Source of the DNA: Pyrus communis
Taxonomy: Eukaryota; Streptophyta; Magnoliopsida; Rosales; Rosaceae
Direction: 5' to 3'
DNA: 64,000 nucleotides
NCBI RefSeq assembly: GCF_963583255.1
Contig: NC_084818.1
Coordinates: forward strand, 12,898,222 to 12,962,221
Positions 43,860 through 54,360 of the stretch are shown one piece after another. The notes beneath the pieces are model-generated. The model was not told where the DNA came from, searched no databases, and saw nothing but the letters and a program-made list of their open reading frames with translations. The stretch's first letter is position 1. Every line of letters starts with the position of its first letter. A program made the position numbers and the translations under genes.

Positions 43860-45806
43860 CTAGAAATATAGTAACCTTTAATAAATGACCTATTTGTCGA
43901 CTTCCTCCCCTCAACGTTGTATAGAGTTACCATTTTTCCCTCTGGCGTTATTTTGAAAATTTTCATCCAATTTAATTTCCATCCATTTTGGTCACCCGGA
44001 CAACACATGGCAATTGTATGAGGTAAAAAAGGTAATTGTGTTTTAGAAAATTGGGCACTTAGCCAATACTTTGTAGCTACTAATTGGACTCTCGTGGCTA
44101 ATTCAAACAGAAAATTGAAGCCAACTAGCGAAAGATAAAACTATGTTGGAGCCAACTAGCGAAAGAAGAAGGAAAAAGCAATATGCTATCCACTAGGGAT
44201 AAAACTATTTTATTGCCCTCAAAGATCTACCATGTGACCCAAATGGATAAAAAATAATTGAATAGAAAATTCCAAAATTTAACACCAGGAGAAATTGGTT
44301 AATAATAAAAGTTGAAGGATAATTGGCTAAAATTAAAATTCATGGGGAAAATTAGCAACTCCTTACAAGTTTGAGAGGAAATCGGCAAATACCTCTTTAT
44401 AAATTAATGCATATACGCAGTGCCAACCACTTGGGTTAATCCAATGATGAAGGTGAGTTGAATGATGGATAAAAATAGGATAGGTTTAGAAACCAAACGT
44501 ATCAACTATTGGCTCGGGGGAAACATGCCAATTAATACATAACCCCTACAGATTTCCAATTGTAGCTAGTGCAGACCACGCAAGCAATAGAAACATGCAG
44601 GTGCAACCGGCTATATAGACAGGGTGTTGAATTTGGACAATGATTGTCTGCCCTCCCACTTTCGGTGTCCTCCCGTGTCCTTTTGTTTTGTGTAATCACG
44701 GTTAAGCCACGTCAACATTTTATATTGTTTTTTTTATAGAGATAATAAGACAAAAATGAATAGTAATATAAAATGTTGACATAGCTTAACCGTGGCCACA
44801 CAAACAGGACGGCACGGGAGGGCACCGGAAGTGGAAGGGCAGATAATCCTTGTCCGTTGCATTTCTACATATATGTGACAGTTAGAATCTTCCCTCTTAA
44901 ATTATTGTAATAATTTCAAACTCTCCTCTCCTTTGAAAAAAAGTAAATCTATGCTGGGTTTGCGACTTGTAGGACATGCTAACAAGAAAATTATCCCCCT
45001 CCCCTTAACAATAATAAATTAAAAAGAAAAATTAGGAATGGGTTTGCTACATGTAAAACATGCAATTTTTCCACATGTACAGTAAAATATTGGACACTTA
45101 TGCCACACACTTATCTTTGGTGTGAAGACAATATAGGTTTGATTAGTCTCTAAACAGTGGTCATACTTAACACTAAACATGTTAAAATTGATTATTACTT
45201 TATTAATAAATTTTAATGTAGTGACTTATCATGATTTGTCATTCTGACATATGTTTTACTAACGAGGGCATCCACATGATGATGCGAGGTTTAAAACATT
45301 ATAAAACATGTAGAAAGTTCTAAATATATATGATATACAATACTATTTATATACATGTGATTCATGTGGAAGCTTAAAAGATGTTGTACAAACTTCCATC
45401 AAACAAAAGGACCAAATGTTTAGCTCCACACATTCAAGTGAAACTTGATAAATCGTGCGGAGCACAAAAGTAAATGGAACAGAATTTTGTTGCATCAAGA
45501 TCAGTGGACTCATGAATTGTGTTCTTGATAATCAGAATATATGATTAAACATAGTGCCTTGCTGGACAATTAATGGAGCCATTAAAAAAAAAAAAACCAA
45601 TTTACTTCTTCGATCCTAATTACAAAACCAATTGGCATATTGTTAGGTTGATATTTTACATATGTTTTGTATCTCCTTTACTTAATTTTTAGTCATAATT
45701 TAGTTGGGTTTAATGCATTTATGCAATTTTGATAGAAATTATAATTTGAGAATAAAACATTAATTTGACGACGAAAATATGAGAAACCCAAAGAGTTATC
45801 CAAGTT
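43860..45806. repeat. Duplicated segment, copy C
   Basis: 43860-44560 parallels 1840-3480 and 44450-45806 parallels 9030-10325. It is interrupted by a MITE at 44635-44855 and ends at the CACTA element at 45807. It lies directly upstream of the OMT pseudogene copy, as expected for a larger duplicated block. Confidence 0.7.
44635..44855. mobile_element. MULE-type MITE with long inverted termini, 221 bp
   Basis: Left end GGACAATGATTGTCTGCCCT and reversed right end GGACAAGGATTATCTGCCCT extend as inverted repeats for about 90 bp, through CCTCCCGTG and AACATTTTATATT. The 9-bp duplications are GTTGAATTT (44626-44634) and GTTGCATTT (44856-44864), one mismatch. Confidence 0.9.
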
Positions 45807-46839
45807 CACTACAAGAAAAGTGGGCTGAGAACACAATTGATTTGTGTCCTTTTCAATTTCATTGAGCACAAATACATATATGTGCGTTTTGAGTATCATT
45901 GAACACAAAACTATTTTATATGTGCTCTCTAAGCAAAAGGAACAGTGGTTTGTGCCGAAAATGAAGTGTATTTGTGCCTATTTGCATGTATCACCTTTAA
46001 ATGTCAGAAATGAGATTTGTTTATTAATTTACGAAAGCGCAATAAAAGTTTTCGTGCTCTCTGATGTAATATATTGAAATTAAAAGTAGGTTTTCGTGTC
46101 CATTGCTTTTACTTTTTCCCATTCTCAATTCCTTTACATTATTAGTTCACGCCTTTCCTCTCTCTCCTCCCTCTTAAATTCTACTCCTTGTCCTCCTCAG
46201 CAATCTTCCATTCTTCCTCCCTCCTCCTCTCCCTCCTCTTTCATGCAACAAAGCCGCTGTCCAGCCGTCACCAACGACCGTCTAATTATACCTCTAGAAT
46301 CCTCTTGTCGTCCTCTTTCCAACTCCCAAGTTTGCTTCTCCAAATTCTTAGCCAAATTTCCTCAATTTCACATCTAAGCAACGGTGATCGTGGGCTTTCC
46401 GGCCAATTTCCGGCAAAGGCTGCCGGAATTGGACCTCGATGCAAGAGGTAAAAATGATCTCTCTTTCCTCTTCTTTCTTTCTCATCTCTCTTTCCCTCTC
46501 TCTCTCTCATCTATCCTTCTCCCTACTTTCATGTTCTGCTCTGCCTCCCTCAGACTCTCTTTCTCTCACCTCTGTCTCTCTCTCCGACTCCCTTTCTCTC
46601 TCTACCTTCCCAGATTCGGTCCATCTCTTTTCCTTTTCCCGATCTGGTGGTTTTTGATGAAACAATTCAAAGCATAACTCCCAGATTCGGTCCATCTTTA
46701 TTCTCTATCTACATTCTCAAATCCCAAATTCGGTCTCTCTCTAATTCTCTCTTATTTGATTTGATTTTCTTCCCTACTATTGTCTTCTTCAAGCTACATT
46801 GATCTGGATTTGATGAAGGAGAATCTTCGAGTCAGAAAG

Positions 46840-47544
46840 ATGTGGGCAAGCAAAAAAGTAGGGTTGCCGGAGGGCGCCCTAGAAACCACCATTGGCATCT
46901 TCACCGTCAAGGTAAATTCTCCCTCTTCCCAAACTTTCCCTTCAATTTTCTTTCACTTTCTCTGTAACCAAACAGACAATTCAATCCATAAAGTTTGTAT
47001 CTTTGACATTATTTGTGTTTTCAAATCGTTAACAATAGTAGCTTTATTACAAACACTCGCTGAGGACTTGCAAGAACTTCATCAGGCTCGCTAGCAGAGG
47101 ATGTTACGACAACGTAATTTCACAAAATCATCCAGGTTTCATATTTTCTGCTTTTGTAGTGTGTGTATATATATATATATATTTTTTTTTTTTACTGACG
47201 GTTAACTTGGAGTTGGGGTAGAATTTCATAGGGCAAGGTGGTGATCCCACCGGGGCAGGAAAGGGTGGCGAATCCATTTATGGGTAAAAAAAAAAAATTC
47301 CCTTGAATTTACCCATAATGTATTGAAATTTGCTTTATTATTTTTTACCCCCGATTTTAATTAGATTTGAGAACCATAGTGAAGAACTTGTTTTGTATAA
47401 TGAGTTTCAGGGGAAAGTTTGAGGACGAGATAAAACAAGAGTTGAAGCATATTGGAGCTGGCATCTTATCGATGGCGAATGCTGGTCCGAATACAAATGG
47501 AAGCCAGTTCTTTTTCATGTTGGCACCGTGCCCATCATTGGATG
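46840..47544 (+). pseudogene. Captured CYP18-2/PPIL1-like cyclophilin fragment
   Basis: Four exons with GT-AG borders: 46840-46911 (MWASKKVGLPEGALETTIG..., as at the CYP18-2 N-terminus), 47042-47135 (LYYKHSLRTCKNFIRLASRG), 47222-47283 (QGGDPTGAGKGGESIYG) and 47411-47544 ([41 protein letters not shown]). The family catalyses prolyl cis-trans isomerisation; PPIL1-type members work in the spliceosome. Exon 2 has lost two bases (AATTTCAC where the family reads FHRII), shifting the frame, and the catalytic Arg codon reads Lys. The last part of the domain (TIFGRV onward) is absent after the donor at 47545. So it is a non-functional capture, not a processed copy, since introns are kept. It sits wholly within the CACTA element. 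Confidence 0.85.
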
Positions 47545-48336
47545 GTATGCTAATTTTTACCCAGTAATGTTAAGACTGTTTTTTACTACTAAATGTGCAG
47601 TATTTGACTTTTTGTTTTACTTAATCTGCATAAAAGTGATTAAAAAGCAGTAAACGTTTTTGCCTTAAGATGGTATGTGTATCTTGCGTACAATGTGGTT
47701 TGGTGGACTTGTGACCTGTTGACTTTAGAAATTATTTGCACGAGACATCAGTTCATCGCTCTGTGACCTATTAAAATATCTGGAGACTGAAAAACAGTTC
47801 TTGCTATACTACCATTTCTTTGTGATTTTGCTATGAGGATTTTATGATTTGACATGCACACGCAATCTGAATATAGTTATGAGTTGTATTTGTGTACGGG
47901 AATCTTTAGGCTTTAGTTGACTTTCAGGTGACTATAATAATCTACACCATCACCATTAGGATTCTGTTTGAGTTCTAAAGTGACTAAAGTAAAACTCCTA
48001 CCCGTTTCTTGATTTAGCATTCTTATGAAAGATTTTGACTATGTATGTTGAACACGAGGTTGTGAAGGTATAAAACCGGCTCCCTGCACTGAATAATTAA
48101 AAAAAAAAACCTCAGTGTATTTCAATTTTGTGACTCATGTGATTCCTCCCAAACTTGATTATCTGTATGCCTTGAATTTTCATGTGCCTTGCTAATTGAT
48201 TGTGATTTATGAGTACAAATTTGTAGTAGATTTAGAAGTGGTAAATCGCAGTTTAGCATAGGGATTTGTAGATTCAAATATCAATGTTTGTTCATTAGTT
48301 CCCCTAAACATCACACATTTTGCTTGTTGTTTTCTA

Positions 48337-48801
48337 GTTTGCTCGACTTTGTCCGTTGGATCAGAAAGACGTGGCCCTTGCCTTCATCCATTTGATGAAA
48401 ATTTTGCTTCTGTTATTACAGAAGTTTTTTCAATTTATTATTTTTTTATGACTTGTTATTTGTATATAATGTTTGATTTTGGATTATACATATTTTTACA
48501 GGATTGATGGGAATATATTATGTTGTAGAGGTGTACTTTACCTTCGTGCTATTTCTCATCTTTGTAAGTGGTTAATGTACCATACATTAATAAGTTTGGT
48601 TTTTATTTGCTTGAAATATATACAACATTATTAGAGGTCCTATTAATGTTTTGCTCTTATTATATATAAAATAACTATTTTTTATTTTTTATGAAACTTA
48701 TATTTACTAAATTTCTTTCTTTTCCAGGAAGAGGATGAACTTCCTTCTACAATTATGGTTCACTGTGTCGATATGGATTTGCTTCCTTGTCTTGTTAAGG
48801 T
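48337..48801 (+). other. Exon-like blocks of unidentified origin inside the CACTA element
   Basis: 48338-48423 follows a TTTTCTAG acceptor and reads FARLCPLDQKDVALAFIHLM. 48729-48801 follows TTTCCAG and ends at |GTACATT, reading EEDELPSTIMVHCVDMDLLP plus CLVK. Both have clean splice borders and open frames but I cannot name the gene. They are not the missing end of the cyclophilin and may come from a second captured gene. Confidence 0.35.
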
Positions 48802-49260
48802 ACATTGGACATTTAGTTGTACCAATGGTAAAATGTTCACTTTTTTGTCGGAGAAAATGAAACTCTTATTGTTATAAGATATGTGTAAAGCTAATGAATT
48901 CTCAATGTTGATTGGATGTTTGGGTAACATCACTGGAAATATGTGATCCTTTCCATTTTTCATTTTTCTTTTGGTTTGGATTTCCGGAAGGTGATTGCAT
49001 AATCCACCGAGCTGGGAAAAAGGGTAAAATCAATTATGGGGGGCTATAAGTAGGAATGCATGGATACATTGATAGGAAAATCTCATTATTTTGTTGGTCT
49101 TTTATCTTGAACACTTGTAAACATGTTCTTTATTAGGAATATTTATGTAGTTTCATTATAGACATTCCATTTCTCCTATTGGATTGCTTTTTACAGCCAA
49201 GACTGCCATCTTTGATTTTATGAAAAATTTAAATTTTTGGTTTTATTTCAAAATTTTACA

Positions 49261-49267
<7 letters not shown>

Positions 49268-49309
<42 letters not shown>
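49268..49309. repeat. Poly(T) tract, about 42 bp
   Basis: A run of T inside the CACTA element just before the right subterminal repeats. It could be the poly(A) tail, in reverse, of a lost retroposed insert; no partner features seen. Confidence 0.6.
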
Positions 49310-49311
<2 letters not shown>

Positions 49312-49598
49312 GAACCTACTGGGCACAATAACAAAAATAATGCAAACATGGATGGAGAATGTCATCTGACAAGTTGTCAGAACAAGGACACAAAAAGGCC
49401 TTTATTTGTGCCTGCCTCTTTGAGCACCAAACAGTCTATTGTGCCCTTTTAGCAATGGTGACGCTCATAGAGGGCACATACACAAAGATAGTAGCTACAC
49501 TGTTGCTATTGGTCTATGAGCACAATTGTTGGTGCTTTTTGGCCTCAAAGGGCATAGATAATTTATTGTCCACAGTGCTCATTTTTTTTTTTGTAGTG

Positions 49599-50090
49599 GT
49601 TGGACTGTATGAGCTGTGCAGATCGGTGCAGAATTTGAATTATTTGGCTTAGTGCACGTCTGTTTGGCTTCGCGGCTCTCCCAACTCGGATTTCCTAATG
49701 TGGTTGGTTTTATTTATTTACCCTGTTGGGTTAGGGTTGTTGACCTAGCAATGAGGTAAGGGTAAGGATTTTGATGCGAAGCTTTCTCGGTTGCCCTAAG
49801 TTGATAATGTTTTCCTAATCTAATTGGGCTGCTGCATTCCCAGTCTAGTGGTGCGAATTGGTTTAATTGGTGTCGATTACTTGGCCCATATTTTTAGGAG
49901 CAGTGCCTTTGTTTCCATCAACGATTGGGAATCATCTCCTTGTTGCGAGAGACAAAGGAAGAAAAGAAGATAAAATATAAAAAGGATATGTGGCACCAAT
50001 TAAGGAGAACCTCCCTGCACCACACACGCACACATACAGAGACGGAGAGAAGCCGAGAGCATAAGAAGGAAATGGAGAATTCAAAAGTAA
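49599..50090. other. Promoter-like duplicated fragment
   Basis: 49808-50080 matches 13137-13390, including a TATAAAAAGG box (49976-49985) and a GAGAGAAGC(C/T)GAGAGCAT leader. The preceding 200 bp shows nothing recognisable. It abuts the 3' flank of the OMT gene at ~50090. Confidence 0.45.
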
Positions 50091-50261
50091 TGCATTTGTA
50101 CAAACACACTTCACTTATTATTTATTTGTCACATAAACTGACACTCGTTGGTGTACTCTTTATTCTAATACATATGGAATATAATAGTAGGGCCACCTAT
50201 ATTCACTACAGCGTGTGTCCACATAATTTTATTGATACAATACTAGTAGGAAGATTTACTT

Positions 50262-52047
50262 TCAAGGGTAAAGTTCAATAAGAGACCTGAAACCAAACGT
50301 ATGAGTGATGTTATAGTGAGTGAAACCAGCAGCCGAAAAGATTTTTTTCCATTCTGATTCGCTACGCTCTTTGCCAGTGACGGTAGACATCATCAGCATA
50401 TCAAACATCAGTTGGGTTTCAATGGATTTCTTATCCACCATTTTCTCCTTGTTATCGACATGTCCCACAACTATGTCTATGATGATAATCTTTTTATTCC
50501 CTTCATCGTTTTTGCTCGGAAGTATTGCTTCTCTACACTTCTTCAATATCTTCACGCTTTCTTCATCGCTCCAATCATGCAAAATCCACTGAGATATAGA
50601 TTATTAATTAATTTCATACATTACCCAATTAGTCACAATGTTTCCACAATTAATCTATAAATAAAACGAGGATATGTGCACACAACTACATCAACAATGT
50701 ATATACTTGCTTGTCGGCACCTTTTACGTATCAATAATCCTATTTAATACACTTGTTCATACTTTCTTTAATAGAGCTGGAAGATGTTTTTACCAACAAA
50801 AAGGTTATTAATTACGAAATTAACTAAGAAACAAGTACCTTGAGCAAAATTGCATTTGCTGGGGGTATTTCCACAAACATGTCTCCCCCCACAAAACCCA
50901 AATTATGGGTGGTTCCTTGCAAGTCAGCCACCACATGTGGTTGGTCAAACACAATGCAGTTGATGCTGGGGAATGCATTGGCAATGGCCTTGGCCATGGT
51001 TCCTGTTCCTCCTCCAACATCCACCAGGGATTTCAAGCCCTCAAAAACTCCTCCACACTTTTCCACCACCTCCCTTCCGATAAGCTTGGAGTCAGCCTCC
51101 ATTGCTTCATCAAACAAGTTACCGAACCTTGGTTCCTGAGCTGCAAAATCCCAACAAGGCATTCCATTTTCCATTTTAAATGGTGTACATATAGTAGCTG
51201 GATCATCACCACCGTTCATCTGCAACCAAGCTCCCATCAAGTGAAATGGGGTTGTCATTACCTGATAAGGTAAAACCTAGTTAGGATTCCTTGTTCCACA
51301 AGTATTGTAATTAACTAAATGTAAATTAGTTTTTCTTGCTTTCCTAGTAATCATAATATTCACTGTCATTAAATCCCAAGACTTGCGATGTATATATAAA
51401 GAATGGAGACTTTAGATGCGGTCTCTAGCTATCAATGTTTTTCTGGTTTTTTATCGAAATTTCTGATATTAATGTAATGGTGTGGTTCTCTGTAGGTTAT
51501 TACATTTTTAAAAATAAAAACTGAAATTTGTACTTGGTTACATTAGTGAGATTTTAAATAAAACCCATAATTTGTGGGATTAAAAATATCAAAAGAATAA
51601 ATTATGCTTTCCAATAAATTGTATACATATAAACATGGGTAGATTCATTAAAATTATCAAAAAATTATTGTACCAAAACATGAATACATTTTTCAAAACT
51701 ACACCCAAAAAAAATAGATATGAGGCCTAGTGACATTATTAAATTTCTTCAACCAAACTTGACATGGATACATTCTCAAATCAATGAAATAGAATGTAAC
51801 AACATAAGTTTAAAAATGGATTAGAAAAAAAAATTGAGTAAATTTTATATATAAAAAAAAAGGGTACATTTTATATTAGAAAATGGTACATTTTACATAT
51901 AGCAAATTGTATATTTAAGAATTGGTACATTTAAGATTAGAGAAAATTGCAAAATTATATAAATGGGTGCATTTAGGATTAAAAATTTTAAAAATCCTTT
52001 TTATAAAAAAAATTTTAAAAAAAAAGTAATGGGTATAAACTTATTCT

Positions 52048-52082
<35 letters not shown>

Positions 52083-52771
52083 GAAATGTTTGGATTGAAA
52101 ATTAATTAGGTAATAAGGGTGTGAGTATTAAACCCTAATCAACTACTAATTTTTATTTTAAATTTTATGTAACTGACATGTAAATTCGCTAATGTTAGGG
52201 ACTTCGATCAGAATATGAAAACTAATAAGGTTTCCGTCAATGAACATTCTTAAGTAGGGACCGGCTAATAATTTTTCCTATAAAGAATATTACCCTTTAA
52301 ATAATATATATCAAATTCAATATACACTACCGGATCGAGTATCATGAGTATAAGTGGTGTGGTGTTTGATGGCCCGTCTTTGAGAAGAAGCCTAGAAGTT
52401 GATGTTAGGCTATACAATACAACAGCTTCTTCATCCTCCACATCGTCACAATCATGATGAACATGATGATGTTGTGCAAAGAAATCAGAGTGAACGAGGA
52501 TGCGCATCAGGCGTGAGACGAAATGAGCTCTTGAAGGGTGGACATTGAGCGCAGCGACGAGCTCGGAAAGAGAGATGCGTTGGCCGTGGTTGTGAATCAC
52601 ATCTGGGATGCCTAGTTGAACTGCACATTTGAGTGCCATTGAGTTTATGAACTGGAACATGTGGTTCCAAATCTGAGCTTGAGCTCCAAGAAGCTCATGA
52701 CTAGTGGCACCCACTCCACCATCACTCAAACCCATGTGTGTATGTGTGTGTAATAAGTCTGTCGCTTCCAC
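50262..52771 (-). CDS. Plant SAM-dependent O-methyltransferase, three exons
   Basis: Exons on the minus strand: 52771-52331, 51261-50839 and 50588-50262 (stop TGA). Borders are CCG|GTAGTG, ATCAG|GTAATG, AAG|GTACTT and TCTCAG|TGG; all junctions preserve frame, giving 396 residues. The N-terminal dimerisation domain includes ELLGAQAQIWNHMFQFINSM and GIPDVIHNHG. The methyltransferase domain has the SAM-binding LVDVGGGTGTMAKA, FDQPHVV and GGDMF, then the catalytic-His motif ILHDWSDEE, ending SLIELYP. This is the COMT/isoflavone/resveratrol O-methyltransferase family, which methylates phenolic hydroxyls, usually in the cytosol; the substrate cannot be read from sequence. Usual length is about 360: extra residues are a His-rich N-terminus (LLHTHTHMG) and HHHVHHDCDDVEDEE near residue 110. 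Intron 1 is 1,069 bp. A TATA box lies upstream, and a broken duplicate is at 42500-43325. Confidence 0.9.
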
Positions 52772-52834
52772 AATATTTTGATTGATTATTCTCTTGCTAT
52801 ATTAGTTTTGAATACATGGGTACATAGATCGGGA

Positions 52835-52846
52835 TATATATAGCAC
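52835..52846 (-). promoter_or_regulatory. TATA box of the O-methyltransferase gene
   Basis: On the minus strand GCTATATATATCCC lies about 65-75 bp upstream of the ATG at 52771, giving a short 5' leader. It is the best core-promoter match near this gene. Confidence 0.6.
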
Positions 52847-52849
52847 CGC

Positions 52850-53506
52850 CCAGTGCCCACATACAAAATTGAAGTGAAAAATCATATTACACTCGACACC
52901 CTACCTATCGAGGTTTCATCTTTCACGCTTCCTTTAAGCATGTCAATTGCTTTCTAATTATTTAGGGGTGGGCAAATGTGTAGAGGAACCGAAGGTCGGG
53001 ATGGGTAGTTTAGGTTCCAGGTATGGGCCAATTCCAAATATTTTAGAGAATAAACGGGGCGGGCTGAGGCAGGGCGCTATCAATTATGGGGCAGGACGCT
53101 GACATGTAAATATTTTATTATTAAAATAATGACGTGAATAAAAATAAAAAAACCTTGATCAATAACTAAAAAGGAATAATGTTTCAATCAATAAAATAGA
53201 AAAAATAAGGAATAAGAACCTAATTTCTTAAAAATAAATAAATAATAATAATAATAATATCAGAACCCTAACCAAACGTATCAATTATTGGCTTGGGGAA
53301 AACGTGTCGATTATTGCAGGGGCAACATGAATCACATGAATCAAGTAGAATTATATCATTTGGCATCAATTATTGGCTTGGGGAAAACAAGTCAATTATT
53401 GGCTTGGGGAAAACAAGTCAATTATTGCAGGGGCAACATGAATCATGTAGAATTATCCTCTAAATATAATGCAATTGTAGATAGTGCATAGTAGGAATTT
53501 TACGTG
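52850..53506. other. OMT upstream region and duplicated segment D
   Basis: 52850-53270 has nothing I recognise beyond AT-rich and GGGC-rich stretches. 53273-53460 is a diverged copy of the CAATTATTGGCT(C/T)GGGGAAAA ... TGCAGGGG unit found at 3.4, 9.1, 38.2 and 44.5 kb, here repeated about three times. A 67-codon frame over it is an artefact of the repeat. Confidence 0.55.
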
Positions 53507-53704
53507 GGAAAGGGATCCTCTTCGGATCTCTTATTTTTAATCCATCAAATCAGGGAATCCGTACTATTAAAATTTGATACAACGACTATAAATAGAGATC
53601 CACTTTAAAAGTTATAATAACTTCCGTCGTTGAATCAAATTTCAATAGCATAGATCCCCTGATTTGGTATATTAGAAGAAAAGGATCCGGATGGATCCCT
53701 TTCC
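53507..53704. mobile_element. MITE with GGAAAGGGATCC ends, 198 bp
   Basis: Left GGAAAGGGATCCTCTTCGGATC and reversed right GGAAAGGGATCCATCCGGATCC continue as inverted repeats to ACCAAATCAGG. The centre has ATTTGAT(A/T)CAACGACTA-type arms. Flanks TTTTACGTG (53498-53506) and TTTCATGTG (53705-53713) are a possible 9-bp duplication with two transitions. Confidence 0.65.
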
Positions 53705-54240
53705 TTTCATGTGCGATGGGGGCCATTGACAGGCCATATGATACAAAAGAAAAGATAATCAAATCTTTCAAATTTGACAACGTTTAGAAAAATACAAGAC
53801 ACAAAAGAATTATTTACTCAATCATGTATCTAAACGATGGAATTGGATCAGCTCTGGACCTTAGAGTCTGGAGCTTCCAAATCAAGTAATCTGGGCCGTT
53901 AATTGGTGTGCAAGTCAAATCAGGACCGTTGGTTGTGTGTAGTGAGCCAGGAAAATGAATTAATGGAAGCCGTTAGATTAAATTTGTGCAGCACAAATTG
54001 CTTGATTTGGAAGCTCGGGACACTAAGATCTGGAGTGGATCCAATTCCCTAAAGGACGGATGAGGATCCTCTTTGTGTGGATTAGGAGGGATCTCCAGAT
54101 CCCTTTCCTTTTATGTGCGATGGACAGGCCATATGAAACAAAAGAAAAGATAAGGAAAGATACTCAAATCTTTCAAATTTGGCAATGTTTAAAAAAATAC
54201 AAGACACAAAACAATTGTTTACTTAATCGTGTATCTAAAG
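53695..54240. repeat. ~140-bp direct duplication flanking a MITE
   Basis: 53695-53838 and about 54099-54240 share GATCCCTTTCCTTT(C/T)ATGTG, GACAGGCCATATGA(T/A)ACAAA and CAAATCTTTCAAATTTG. The second copy also has a short tandem repeat of CTTAATCGTGTATCTAAAGGA at 54223-54262. Confidence 0.8.
53838..54048. mobile_element. hAT-type MITE, 211 bp
   Basis: Ends TGGAATTGGATCAGCTCTGG and (reversed) GGAATTGGATCCACTCCAGA extend inverted through GAGCTTCCAAATCAAG. The 8-bp duplications are CTAAACGA (53830-53837) and CTAAAGGA (54049-54056), one mismatch. Confidence 0.75.
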
Positions 54241-54360
54241 GACTTAATCGTGTATCTAAAGGACGGATGAGGATCCTCTTTGTGAGGATCTTAAGAATCT
54301 TCACATCATAATTATTCATCGTATATCGTATTGTCAGTTTTCATTAAGTACTACTTATGT

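Larger units (their letters stand above)
45807..49598 (+). mobile_element. CACTA transposon carrying host gene fragments (Pack-CACTA)
   Basis: The left end CACTACAAGAAAAG and the right end TTTTTTTTTGTAGTG are the CACTA-superfamily terminal inverted repeats. A perfect 3-bp duplication GTT flanks them (45804-45806, 49599-49601). Both subterminal regions are dense in GAGCACAAA/GTGCTC and GGGCACA/GTGCCC motifs, likely transposase-binding repeats. The 3.8-kb interior has no transposase but holds four exons of a cyclophilin gene, a CT-rich promoter-like block (46140-46780) and further exon-like blocks. It must be mobilised in trans. Confidence 0.87.

Noticed and set aside
46096..46695. Ser/Pro- and Arg/Glu-rich ORFs on both strands
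   Set aside because: They arise from the CT-rich leader inside the CACTA element; complementary frames are low-complexity.
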